Shown here piece by piece: positions 1 through 4,921 of a stretch of 5,562 nucleotides of DNA. The notes beneath the pieces are model-generated. The model did no database searches and had not been told where the DNA came from. It worked only from the letters and a program-made list of their open reading frames with translations. This stretch comes from Tepidisphaeraceae bacterium. Lineage in GTDB: Bacteria > Planctomycetota > Phycisphaerae > Tepidisphaerales > Tepidisphaeraceae. Made by a program: the position numbers and the translations under genes. The stretch is taken from NCBI GenBank assembly GCA_025450555.1, contig JANWHF010000355.1, positions 1-5,562 of the forward strand, read 5' to 3'. Numbering within the stretch: position 1 is the stretch's first letter; every line of letters starts with the position of its first letter.

Positions 1-2
1 GG

Positions 3-338
3 CGCTCCGGCGGCGCGATCGCGCTATGGTCCCTCAACGACCAGGGCCGCGCGATCGAGATCGCCGTCTCGGGTCCGCTCATCGCCAACGATTTTCCCAC
101 CATGCTGGGCGCAGCGCTCGAAGGCGTGGGACTGGCGCAAGTGCCCGAGCCGATCGCCGCTGCCGCCGTGAAAGCGGAAAAACTGGTGCATGTCCTGGAG
201 AAATTCGCGCCGATGGCACCAGGCATGTTTCTCTACTATCCCGGCCGCGCGCAGATGATGCCCAAATTGCGTGCCTTCATCGATCACGTGAAGAGCCGGT
301 CGCAGGCCACGCGGCGTGCGGGAGCGAAGGCTTCGTGA
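3..338 (+). CDS. LysR-type transcriptional regulator, C-terminal part (5' end outside window)
   Basis: The open frame enters from the left edge and ends at a TGA at 336-338, giving the last 111 residues of the protein. It reads through RSGGAIALWSLNDQGRAIEI, a stretch ending in VSGPLIANDFPTML, then GVGLAQVPEPIA and a tail containing FLYYPGRAQMMPKLRAFIDHV. This is the pattern of the second half of a LysR substrate-binding domain: the pocket-lining strands, the hinge return, and the final helix that selects residues near the end of the protein (PKLRAFIDHV). The N-terminal winged-helix DNA-binding domain would lie upstream of the window. LysR proteins are cytoplasmic activators or repressors that respond to a small-molecule inducer, but neither target nor inducer can be read here. 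Its stop is only 24 bases from the tRNA-Gly fragment, so the gene lies just outside the putative integrated segment and probably belongs to the core chromosome. Family assignment is firm; the specific function is unknown. Confidence 0.85.
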   Translation, partial: RSGGAIALWSLNDQGRAIEIAVSGPLIANDFPTMLGAALEGVGLAQVPEPIAAAAVKAEKLVHVLEKFAPMAPGMFLYYPGRAQMMPKLRAFIDHVKSRSQATRRAGAKAS

Positions 339-362
339 GGACTTGGCCGGACAAAATCGCTA

Positions 363-407
363 TTGGAGCGGGTGAAGGGAATCGAACCCTCGTATTCAGC
401 TTGGAAG
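363..407. repeat. tRNA-Gly 3'-half fragment; candidate attL/attB-type site (left direct repeat)
   Basis: These 45 bases are identical, in the same orientation, to 4067-4111, the 3' half of the intact tRNA-Gly gene. On the - strand the copy covers tRNA position 32 (start of the anticodon loop) through the T arm, acceptor strand, discriminator base and encoded CCA, plus one flanking base. The D arm, 5' acceptor strand and 5' half of the anticodon stem are absent, so it cannot make a tRNA. A truncated 3' end in direct orientation to an intact tRNA is the standard mark left by site-specific integration at a tRNA gene. A remnant of ordinary duplication is the main alternative. Confidence 0.8.
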
Positions 408-606
408 TCGCAAAATTTCGCAATCCGTGCAAGGGCCGTTCCGACATTTTGCAGCCTTCCGGTTGATTGAGGCCACTAGGGAATTTCTCCTAGTCGGAAT
501 GGCGACTACCACCTAAGCGTCCGCTTTGCGCTAGAAACGGTGGCTCCCCCGAAGTCCGTTTTTGACATGGAACAGGCCTCACGCCGATTAACATCCAATG
601 TCGCAA
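408..606. other. Non-coding left end of the putative integrated segment
   Basis: I see no credible gene here: the reading frames are short, lack ribosome binding sites and resemble no family. The stretch is rich in inverted repeats. An imperfect palindrome runs from 403 to 460 (arms 403-416 and 446-460). The 11-mer GTCGGAAYGGC occurs inverted at 435-445 and direct at 493-503, with a third copy near the right end at 4010-4020. A 6-bp hairpin, ACTAGG/CCTAGT, sits at 475-480 and 489-494. No T-tailed hairpin was found to end the - strand regulator transcript arriving from 607. Confidence 0.5.
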
Positions 607-2178
607 CTAATTCAAACCCGCACGACGGAATCCTTCCAAATAATGTTCGCGATCAGCGTCGTATCGGATCGGCATATGGCTGGCGAGCCAGCCAAGGGAA
701 ATATTGGGCTGCGCCCGTTCAAGCTCGCGCAAGGCGGCTTTGGCCAAATCGTCGCGGCCCGTCATGCCGGCGGCGGCAGTCAATACCCTATGACCGCCAA
801 CGAAGTCGTTGCGTTGCCGGATGGCCTCGCTTGCGAGGCGCATCGCCTCGTCATAATTCCGCCCGACAAAGTGCGAATAGGCGGCGATGCCGCAAAAAAT
901 TGCCGCGAAGGGGTCGCGAGGGCTCAGTCGTAACGCCCGTTGCGCCGCCACGCAGGCCTCCTGCCAGCGACCGCAGTACGACAGGGTCAGGCCGTAGTAA
1001 CCCTGGGCAAGCGAAAAATTCGGATTGAGATTTAACGCCGACTCGAACGCGCCCAGCGAGTCTTCGAAGCGCCGCTTGAACAACGACACGCTGCCAAGCG
1101 CGTGATGCGCCCAAGGATCCTCGCTGTCGGCCTGGATCGACGCCAGCGCAGCGCGTTCGGCGATCGGCACGACAGCTGCCATGTCCGCCCACCCCATGTG
1201 CGCGCTGAAAGTATAGCTGGTGGCGAGCACGCCAAGAGCCTGGCCGTAATTCGGATCGATCGTGATCGCCTTCTCCAGCAGCGCTTGTGCGACAACGTTA
1301 TCCTGTCGCGTCACCCGCCAATAATGCGACAATGCCCGCATTACCAGGTCCCACGCATCCATGCTTTCCGGCGGCTTGCGCTGGGCACGAAAATTCTCTG
1401 CGGCATAGAGTTGAGGTTCGATCGCAGCGACAATGGCCTCGGTAATTTCATCTTGCACCGCGAACACGTCTGCCAAACTACGGTCGTACTTTTCCGCCCA
1501 CAGATGGCTGCCGGTTGCGACATCATTGAGCTGCACCGTAATGCGCACGCGGTCGCCGCCCTTTCGGACGCTGCCCTCGACGACGTAGCCGACGCCAAGC
1601 TCCTCGGCGACCTGCTTCAGGTGAACGGCCTTGCCCTTGTAGGTAAACGACGAGTTCCGCGCGATTACGAAGAACCAGCGCAACTTGGACAGCGCAGTGA
1701 TAATATCCTCGCTGATGCCGTCGGAAAAATACTCCTGCTCGGGATCGCCGCTCATGTTGGTGAAAGGAAGCACGGCGATGGCAGGCCGGTCCGGCAGCGG
1801 CATCGCCGGGCGCGGCTGCTCGTGGATTCCGTCCGGAGCTGCCGCGTGAGACGGCTCGGCACCGTTTGACCTGGTATCGACAATACCGACGAACCGCACG
1901 CCCTTGCGAGCAACGGTGCGGATCAATTTCTGGTCTTCGCCGCTGTCGCCGAGTGCCTTGCGCGCGGCGTTGATACGGCTGGTCAGCGTCGATTCCGACA
2001 CCACGCGGCCGCCCCAGACCGAAGCGAACAGGTCATCCTTGCTGACGACACGATCGCGGTTCTGCAAGAGATAGATCAAGAGGTCAAATACCTGCGGCTC
2101 GACCGCAATGCGCTCCGAACCCCGATGCAACTCCCGCCGTTCGGTATCAAGCCTATGATTATCAAAGATAAATTGCAA
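607..2178 (-). CDS. Winged-helix (OmpR/PhoB-type) regulator with TolB-like domain and TPR region
   Basis: This is a 523-residue cytoplasmic regulator of the CadC-like class. Residues about 1-100 form an OmpR/PhoB-type winged-helix DNA-binding domain (VEPQVFDLLIYLLQ, VSKDDLFASVW, then STLTSRINAARKALGD and the wing RTVARKGVRFVG). A Pro/Ala-rich linker with no membrane segment follows at about 101-129. Residues about 130-257 are a TolB-like domain of the kind annotated in adenylate-cyclase-like proteins (AIAVLPFTNMSGDPEQEYFS, then GYVVEGSVRK and GSHLWAEKYDR). The rest, about 270-515, is helical with TPR-like repeats, for example SLAQGYYGLTLSYCGRWQEA. No catalytic cyclase or phosphoacceptor domain is seen. 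I chose the TTG at 2178 because GGGAG at 2187-2191 stands 8 bases upstream and family members usually begin close to QFIFD. A TTG at 2193 would add five residues but has no such site. The gene is divergent from mddA and shares its 11-bp-phased repeats, so it probably regulates that pair. The inducer is unknown. Confidence 0.88.
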   Translation of the reverse strand: MQFIFDNHRLDTERRELHRGSERIAVEPQVFDLLIYLLQNRDRVVSKDDLFASVWGGRVVSESTLTSRINAARKALGDSGEDQKLIRTVARKGVRFVGIVDTRSNGAEPSHAAAPDGIHEQPRPAMPLPDRPAIAVLPFTNMSGDPEQEYFSDGISEDIITALSKLRWFFVIARNSSFTYKGKAVHLKQVAEELGVGYVVEGSVRKGGDRVRITVQLNDVATGSHLWAEKYDRSLADVFAVQDEITEAIVAAIEPQLYAAENFRAQRKPPESMDAWDLVMRALSHYWRVTRQDNVVAQALLEKAITIDPNYGQALGVLATSYTFSAHMGWADMAAVVPIAERAALASIQADSEDPWAHHALGSVSLFKRRFEDSLGAFESALNLNPNFSLAQGYYGLTLSYCGRWQEACVAAQRALRLSPRDPFAAIFCGIAAYSHFVGRNYDEAMRLASEAIRQRNDFVGGHRVLTAAAGMTGRDDLAKAALRELERAQPNISLGWLASHMPIRYDADREHYLEGFRRAGLN

Positions 2179-2186
2179 CGGCGATG

Positions 2187-2191
2187 CTCCC
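2187..2191 (-). promoter_or_regulatory. Ribosome binding site deciding a TTG start
   Basis: GGGAG on the - strand lies 8 bases before the TTG at 2176-2178. It favours that codon over the upstream in-frame TTG at 2191-2193, which overlaps this site and has no purine-rich stretch at a proper distance. Confidence 0.6.
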
Positions 2192-2203
2192 AACCCGAGC
2201 GCG

Positions 2204-2243
2204 TCTCAAGAAATAATCAAACTCATCTCAAGCAAAAATCAGG
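2204..2243. promoter_or_regulatory. Candidate operator: four 11-bp-phased heptamers in the divergent intergenic region
   Basis: TCTCAAG (2204-2210), AATCAAA (2215-2221), TCTCAAG (2226-2232) and AATCAGG (2237-2243) follow each other at exactly 11 bp and share a TCA core at the same position. The larger 16-base units at 2204-2219 and 2226-2241 match at 14 of 16 positions, two helical turns apart. Tandem direct repeats at about 11-bp spacing are how PhoB/OmpR-type winged-helix proteins typically bind. The array lies 26-65 bases upstream of the regulator start and 77-116 bases upstream of mddA. It is therefore a good candidate for the regulator's own binding site acting on both genes. No convincing -35/-10 pair was found for either gene. 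Confidence 0.5.
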
Positions 2244-2319
2244 CTCCGGACAAAGCCTTTTGATCTCACGTCCCTGCATCTTCGTGGCTTCAGACGCAGT
2301 CCGACCTAGGAGAGAGATC

Positions 2320-3096
2320 ATGACCCAAATCCAGGCCATAGGCGAGGAAACCAAGGGCGGTCCAGTCGGGAGGTTCCTGGCCTTCGTCTACGGATTTACA
2401 TCCTACGCGATATTCTTTGTGACATTCCTCTACGCCATCGGCTTCGTATCGGGCCTGATGGTGCCCAAGACCATCGACTCCAGCGCGGTCGGGCCGATGC
2501 CGGAGGCGATCATCATCGATCTCGTACTGATGTCGGTTTTCGCCATTCAGCACAGCGTCATGGCACGCAAGCAATTCAAGCAATGGTGGACCCGATTGGT
2601 GCCGAAGCCGGTCGAGCGCAGCACCTACGTGTTGTTCTCCAGCCTCGCGCTTGTGCTGCTGTTCTGGCAGTGGCGTCCGATCCCTGCCGCGGTATGGGAA
2701 ATCACCAATCCGGTGATCGCCATGGCACTCCTCGGCCTGTCGTTCATCGGCTGGCTGATCGTATTGACGAGCACATTCCTGATCAACCATTTCGAGTTAT
2801 TCGGGCTACATCAGGTCACCAACAATCTGACCGGCCAGCCGATGCCGGAATTGCGCTTCCGCACTCCGCTTTACTACAAGTTCGTGCGGCATCCGATCTA
2901 CCTTGGCTTCATCATCGCATTCTGGGCCGCCGGTACAATGACGATCGGGCATCTTCTGTTCGCGGCGGTGACCACGGCTTACATCTTCGTAGGAATCTTC
3001 CTGGAAGAACGCGATCTGGTCGATCTCTTCGGCGACGACTATCGCCGCTATAAAGACCGCGTTTCGATGGTGCTGCCCTGGCGCAAGTCGACTTGA
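2320..3096 (+). CDS. mddA: Probable methanethiol S-methyltransferase (ICMT/NnrU-like membrane methyltransferase)
   Basis: A 258-residue integral membrane protein. MddA enzymes transfer a methyl group from S-adenosylmethionine to methanethiol, giving dimethyl sulfide. Hydrophobic segments lie at about 20-46, 63-80, 103-118, 132-153 and 193-227. The C-terminal half has the isoprenylcysteine-methyltransferase-type cofactor signature: FVRHPIYLGF at 188-197, with RHPxY at 190-194, followed by LEERDL at 228-233 and a Tyr/Arg-rich tail (DDYRRYKDRV). FELFGLHQVTNNL at 158-170, just before the signature, is a stretch I associate with the MddA group rather than generic NnrU proteins. Length agrees with that group. 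The ATG at 2320 follows AGGAGAG (2308-2314) by 5 bases; the open frame extends further upstream but without a comparable site. It is divergent from the TPR regulator and probably cotranscribed with the hydrolase 32 bases downstream. The membrane methyltransferase assignment is firm; the methanethiol substrate is inferred from remembered family resemblance, and another thiol or small acceptor is possible. Confidence 0.78.
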   Translation: MTQIQAIGEETKGGPVGRFLAFVYGFTSYAIFFVTFLYAIGFVSGLMVPKTIDSSAVGPMPEAIIIDLVLMSVFAIQHSVMARKQFKQWWTRLVPKPVERSTYVLFSSLALVLLFWQWRPIPAAVWEITNPVIAMALLGLSFIGWLIVLTSTFLINHFELFGLHQVTNNLTGQPMPELRFRTPLYYKFVRHPIYLGFIIAFWAAGTMTIGHLLFAAVTTAYIFVGIFLEERDLVDLFGDDYRRYKDRVSMVLPWRKST

Positions 3097-3128
3097 TAGA
3101 TGAACGCCGGTGGAAAGGACCATTCGCG

Positions 3129-3953
3129 ATGATAGACGAAGCGCAGGGCCGCATCGATTACGATGAATGTGGATCTGGCCCTGCAGTCGTGCTGTTGCCC
3201 GGATCATGCAGCACTGGCGCGGCGTGGCGGCCCGTCATCGCCGTGTGGGGCAATCGGTTTCGCAGCGTCACCACAAGTCTACTCGGTTATGGTGGAACCA
3301 GCGACCGGCGCACCGCAGGCGATCCCTCCAATTCACGCAACGCCGAAGCAATGGAGTCGGTTATTCGCCGAGCCGGCGGTCGCGTTCATCTCGTCGGCCA
3401 TTCCTTTGGCGGCCTCGTGTCACTGGCTGTAGCGCTTCGCAACCAGGTATCTCTCGCAAGCCTCGTGGTCATCGAGGCTCCGGCTGTCGATATCTTGCGC
3501 GAGAGAAAAGAACATCAGCACTATCAGGCGTTCCGCCGGATGACGGACGCCTATTTCGCCGACTATGCGGCCGGCAACGTCGAAGCGATCGCGACGATGA
3601 TCGACTTTTACGGCGGAGCCGGCACCTTTGCCTCATGGCCGCCCCGGCCACGCGCCTATGCAGTAGAAACCACGCCGGTCAATATTCTTGATTGGGCCGG
3701 CGGCTATGGCTTCTTGCTACCGGAGGCTTTGCTCGCCACCCTCAAAATTCCGCTTCTCGTCATTTGCGGTGGGGCAAGTCCTGCGGCGGTGCAGCGCGCC
3801 AACGCGCTGCTTTGCGAACTCACGCCCAACGCCACTCTGGCCACGATCGACGGCGCCGCGCATTTCGTGATCGCAACTCATGCCGTCGAGATCGCCAGCC
3901 GTATTGCAGCGCATGTTCATCGGGCTGAAGCAGAATTGATATCACCCGCGTGA
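3129..3953 (+). CDS. Alpha/beta-fold hydrolase
   Basis: A 274-residue soluble protein of the alpha/beta hydrolase fold with no signal peptide. The first strands lead to VVLLPGSCSTGAAW (20-33), the oxyanion-hole loop. The nucleophile elbow is VGHSFGG (89-95), with Ser92 as the expected nucleophile. A helical cap-like insertion spans about 122-200. The catalytic His is probably His245 in DGAAHFVIATH (241-251). The usual acid position after the strand LLVICGG (209-215) reads ASP, with Ala216 where Asp is common, so the acid may instead be Glu116 or Asp121 after the preceding strand. The ATG at 3129 is preferred because GGAAAGGA (3112-3119) stands 9 bases upstream. A TTG at 3093 overlapping the mddA stop would add 12 residues without a comparable site. 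It lies 32 bases after mddA on the same strand, so one operon is likely. The substrate cannot be read from the sequence. Confidence 0.85.
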   Translation: MIDEAQGRIDYDECGSGPAVVLLPGSCSTGAAWRPVIAVWGNRFRSVTTSLLGYGGTSDRRTAGDPSNSRNAEAMESVIRRAGGRVHLVGHSFGGLVSLAVALRNQVSLASLVVIEAPAVDILRERKEHQHYQAFRRMTDAYFADYAAGNVEAIATMIDFYGGAGTFASWPPRPRAYAVETTPVNILDWAGGYGFLLPEALLATLKIPLLVICGGASPAAVQRANALLCELTPNATLATIDGAAHFVIATHAVEIASRIAAHVHRAEAELISPA

Positions 3954-4066
3954 GGTTGGCCGCTCAATTTGAGCAATCTTGAGACCTTCAGCCGCGACGA
4001 GTCAAAATTGTCGGAATGGCGTCAGGATGGGAGTTTAGAATTCCTGGCTAAGCTATTGAAATTGCC

Positions 4067-4111
4067 TTGGAGCGGGTGAAGGGAATCGAACCCTCGTATT
4101 CAGCTTGGAAG
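4067..4111. repeat. Right direct repeat inside tRNA-Gly (candidate attR)
   Basis: Identical over 45 bases to 363-407. Identity stops at 4112 going into the tRNA 5' half and at 4066 going away from the tRNA. The boundary inside the gene falls at tRNA position 32, in the anticodon loop, a common crossover region for tRNA-targeting integrases. Confidence 0.8.
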
Positions 4112-4141
4112 GCTGCTGCTCTACCATTGAGCTACACCCGC
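4068..4141 (-). tRNA. tRNA-Gly, anticodon UCC
   Basis: On the - strand the 74 bases fold as a full cloverleaf. The acceptor GCGGGTG (4135-4141) pairs with CACCCGC (4072-4078) in seven perfect pairs. The D stem is GCTC/GAGC with loop AATGGTA. The anticodon loop CTTCCAA carries TCC at 4107-4109. The T arm is GAGGG-TTCGATT-CCCTT. The discriminator is T and CCA is encoded at 4068-4070. The first anticodon-stem pair is a G-A mismatch (positions 27/43). The tRNA reads GGA and, by wobble, other glycine codons. Its 3' half is duplicated at 363-407. Confidence 0.95.
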
Positions 4142-4152
4142 ATCGCAGCGAT

Positions 4153-4181
4153 CAACTATCACGCCATGCAAGCGGCCTCAA
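4153..4181 (-). promoter_or_regulatory. Candidate promoter of tRNA-Gly
   Basis: On the - strand TTGAGG (4176-4181) and TAGTTG (4153-4158) are separated by 17 bases, and the tRNA 5' end follows 11 bases later. The -35 is good and the -10 is poor, so this is tentative. It is divergent from the small-mRNA promoter at 4250-4278. Confidence 0.35.
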
Positions 4182-4249
4182 CCGCCCTGCCCGCACTTTA
4201 TTGGCTGCAACAGTTCTTGTTCCTCCGGTGTCTTCCGCCATCCGTACCC

Positions 4250-4278
4250 TTAACAGCGCCCGATTCGGCGCCTATATT
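4250..4278 (+). promoter_or_regulatory. Sigma-70-like promoter of the rreB small mRNA
   Basis: TTAACA (4250-4255) and TATATT (4273-4278) are each close to consensus and separated by an ideal 17 bases. Initiation near 4285-4288 and termination near 4450-4452 would give a transcript of about 165 nt, the size published for rreB mRNA. Confidence 0.7.
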
Positions 4279-4296
4279 AGGGGCTCCACCAACAAT

Positions 4297-4313
4297 GAAA
4301 GGAGGTGATCCAG
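4297..4313 (+). promoter_or_regulatory. Extended Shine-Dalgarno, complementary over 17 nt to the 16S rRNA 3' end
   Basis: GAAAGGAGGTGATCCAG is the exact complement of the 16S rRNA 3'-terminal CUGGAUCACCUCCUUUC. The last G is also the first base of the GTG start codon. The GGAGG core is 7 bases from that start. Ordinary genes pair over only 4-8 bases. The published work on rreB reports that such an extended site holds the mRNA on 30S subunits and dampens translation. Bases 4302-4309 can also pair with 4332-4339 inside the ORF. Confidence 0.85.
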
Positions 4314-4357
4314 TGTCTTATACCAAGCGCTGTCACCTCGCTGGGATCGCCCGCTAA
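4313..4357 (+). CDS. rreB: rreB: 14-residue small protein with extended Shine-Dalgarno
   Basis: GTG start, 14 codons, TAA stop: the peptide is MSYTKRCHLAGIAR, basic with a single Cys7 next to His8. The gene has its own promoter (4250-4278), a 17-nt Shine-Dalgarno complementary to the 16S rRNA end, and its own terminator (4421-4452). These features agree with rreB (ribosome-regulated expression in Bradyrhizobiaceae), described as a roughly 165-nt mRNA with a 17-nt Shine-Dalgarno, a GTG start and a 14-residue unstructured peptide. In that work translation was weak, and replacing the start codon by a stop stabilised the transcript. The peptide's role is not known to me, and the RNA bound to 30S subunits may be the active product. 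An in-frame ATG at 4295 would add six residues but translates the Shine-Dalgarno itself and has no site of its own. Codons 7-9 contain TCACCTC, an anti-Shine-Dalgarno mimic. I identify it from remembered literature features, not from a sequence comparison. Confidence 0.85.
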   Translation: MSYTKRCHLAGIAR

Positions 4358-4420
4358 GCTCTTTGTTCGGGCTTGGCATCGGGGCGCTCTCAGCCCTGGA
4401 CCAGCGAGCACAAATCATGG

Positions 4421-4458
4421 GGCGCGACGGGAGCCATCCCGCCGCGCCTTTTGTGTTT
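4421..4458 (+). terminator. Intrinsic terminator of rreB
   Basis: GGCGCGACGGGA (4421-4432) pairs with TCCCGCCGCGCC (4437-4448), a 12-bp stem with one A-C mismatch and the 4-base loop GCCA. TTTTGTGTTT follows directly. The T tail exists only on the + strand, so it ends the rreB transcript rather than the convergent gene whose stop is at 4458-4460. Confidence 0.88.
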
Positions 4459-4679
4459 CACGCCACGCGCGGCTGGCGGATTCGCTCCCACACCGATACC
4501 CCCGATATCAGCATTCCGACGATCCAGGGCAGCAACGCGGCGTATTCCCTGACGCTCAACAGCAACGCCAGGATGCTCGTCACCAGGCAGATCATCTTTG
4601 CCATTCCGCCCCGTCCGGCGAGCGAGAGCAAAAATGGCAGGAACGGCACGACGAGCGTGCCGACGGTTACGAGGGGCAT
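4458..4679 (-). CDS. Small hydrophobic membrane protein, hypothetical
   Basis: A 73-residue protein with no family I recognise. It is strongly hydrophobic: segments at about 2-19 (VTVGTLVVPFLPFLLSLA), 26-41 (MAKMICLVTSILALLL) and 46-64 (ALLPWIVGMLISGVSVW) suggest two or three short membrane helices, with loops carrying Arg and Gly and a basic tail (ERIRQPRVA). Third codon positions are mostly G or C, as expected for a real gene in this genome. The ATG at 4679 has GAGG (4690-4693) ten bases upstream; a TTG at 4685 would add two residues with a 4-base spacing. It converges on rreB, its stop lying ten bases beyond that gene's terminator hairpin. It follows the small gene at 4736-4921 by 56 bases on the same strand and might be cotranscribed with it. 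Function unknown. Confidence 0.6.
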   Translation of the reverse strand: MPLVTVGTLVVPFLPFLLSLAGRGGMAKMICLVTSILALLLSVREYAALLPWIVGMLISGVSVWERIRQPRVA

Positions 4680-4735
4680 GGGCAAAAAGCCTCAGGCAAG
4701 AATCTTTCGACAAAAATCCTGTGGAATTCGCGCGA

Positions 4736-4921
4736 TCAAACGCCGCAGGGATTGACCGGCCGCGGGCGCTTGCCGCTGCGGCTTTCGACCAGCCGCTCGC
4801 CGCCATTGGCCGCGGAAGAGCCGTAATATCGGTGATGGCCGCTGACGTCATGCCAATCGCCGGCGTTGGATGCGGGCGCGCGGCCGGCGTCGCAGATGAT
4901 CGTGGCTGGCTTGCGTAGCAT
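4736..4921 (-). CDS. Hypothetical 61-residue protein
   Basis: This ORF starts at the ATG at 4919-4921, preceded by GGAGG (4927-4931) at a 5-base spacing, and ends at TGA. The frame stays open upstream to 5008, but that part has weaker codon bias and no comparable site. The peptide starts MLRKPATIICDAG, has a His/Tyr-rich centre (DWHDVSGHHRYYG) and a basic, polar end (SRSGKRPRPVNPC) with Cys at residues 10 and 59. There is no membrane segment or recognised domain. Third positions are mostly G or C. Competing frames on the + strand over the same bases have no ribosome binding site. It is supported mainly by the ribosome binding site and codon use, so it could be spurious. Confidence 0.45.
   Translation of the reverse strand: MLRKPATIICDAGRAPASNAGDWHDVSGHHRYYGSSAANGGERLVESRSGKRPRPVNPCGV

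Larger units (their letters stand above)
408..4111. mobile_element. Putative tRNA-Gly-associated islet (3.7 kb, no integrase)
   Basis: The segment is bounded by two identical 45-base direct repeats (363-407 and 4067-4111) that correspond to the 3' half of tRNA-Gly, with the intact tRNA at the right end. Integration of this kind restores the tRNA on one side and leaves a 3' fragment at the other, exactly as seen. Cargo is the regulator, mddA and hydrolase, a coherent divergent module. No tyrosine recombinase, excisionase or transposase is present. It may therefore be a decayed or trimmed island, an element mobilised by an integrase encoded elsewhere, or the product of an old duplication. Confidence 0.45.

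Noticed and set aside
475..494. ACTAGG/CCTAGT hairpin as terminator for the - strand regulator
   Set aside because: No T tail follows on the - strand, and it lies more than 110 bases past the stop codon.
1102..1869. Long + strand frame opposite the regulator gene
   Set aside because: It is antisense to a protein with clear winged-helix, TolB-like and TPR features. Its own translation resembles nothing and has no ribosome binding site.
3962..3974. Hairpin GCTCA-ATT-TGAGC after the hydrolase gene as a terminator
   Set aside because: The stem is only 5 bp and AATCTTGAG follows instead of a T run, so it is too weak to call.
4297..4313. Match to the 16S rRNA 3' end, suggesting an rRNA fragment on the - strand
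   Set aside because: The match stops at 17 bases, lies at perfect Shine-Dalgarno distance from a GTG-started ORF, and is framed by a promoter and terminator. It is a ribosome binding site, not an rRNA remnant.
4295..4357. A 20-codon version of the small ORF starting at ATG 4295
   Set aside because: It would translate the Shine-Dalgarno itself and has no ribosome binding site of its own. The GTG at 4313 is correctly spaced and gives the 14 residues expected of rreB.
4390..4851. A 153-residue - strand frame overlapping the small membrane protein
   Set aside because: It is Arg/Ala-rich low-complexity sequence typical of an off-frame reading in GC-rich DNA, and it runs through the rreB terminator. 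The hydrophobic frame looks more protein-like.
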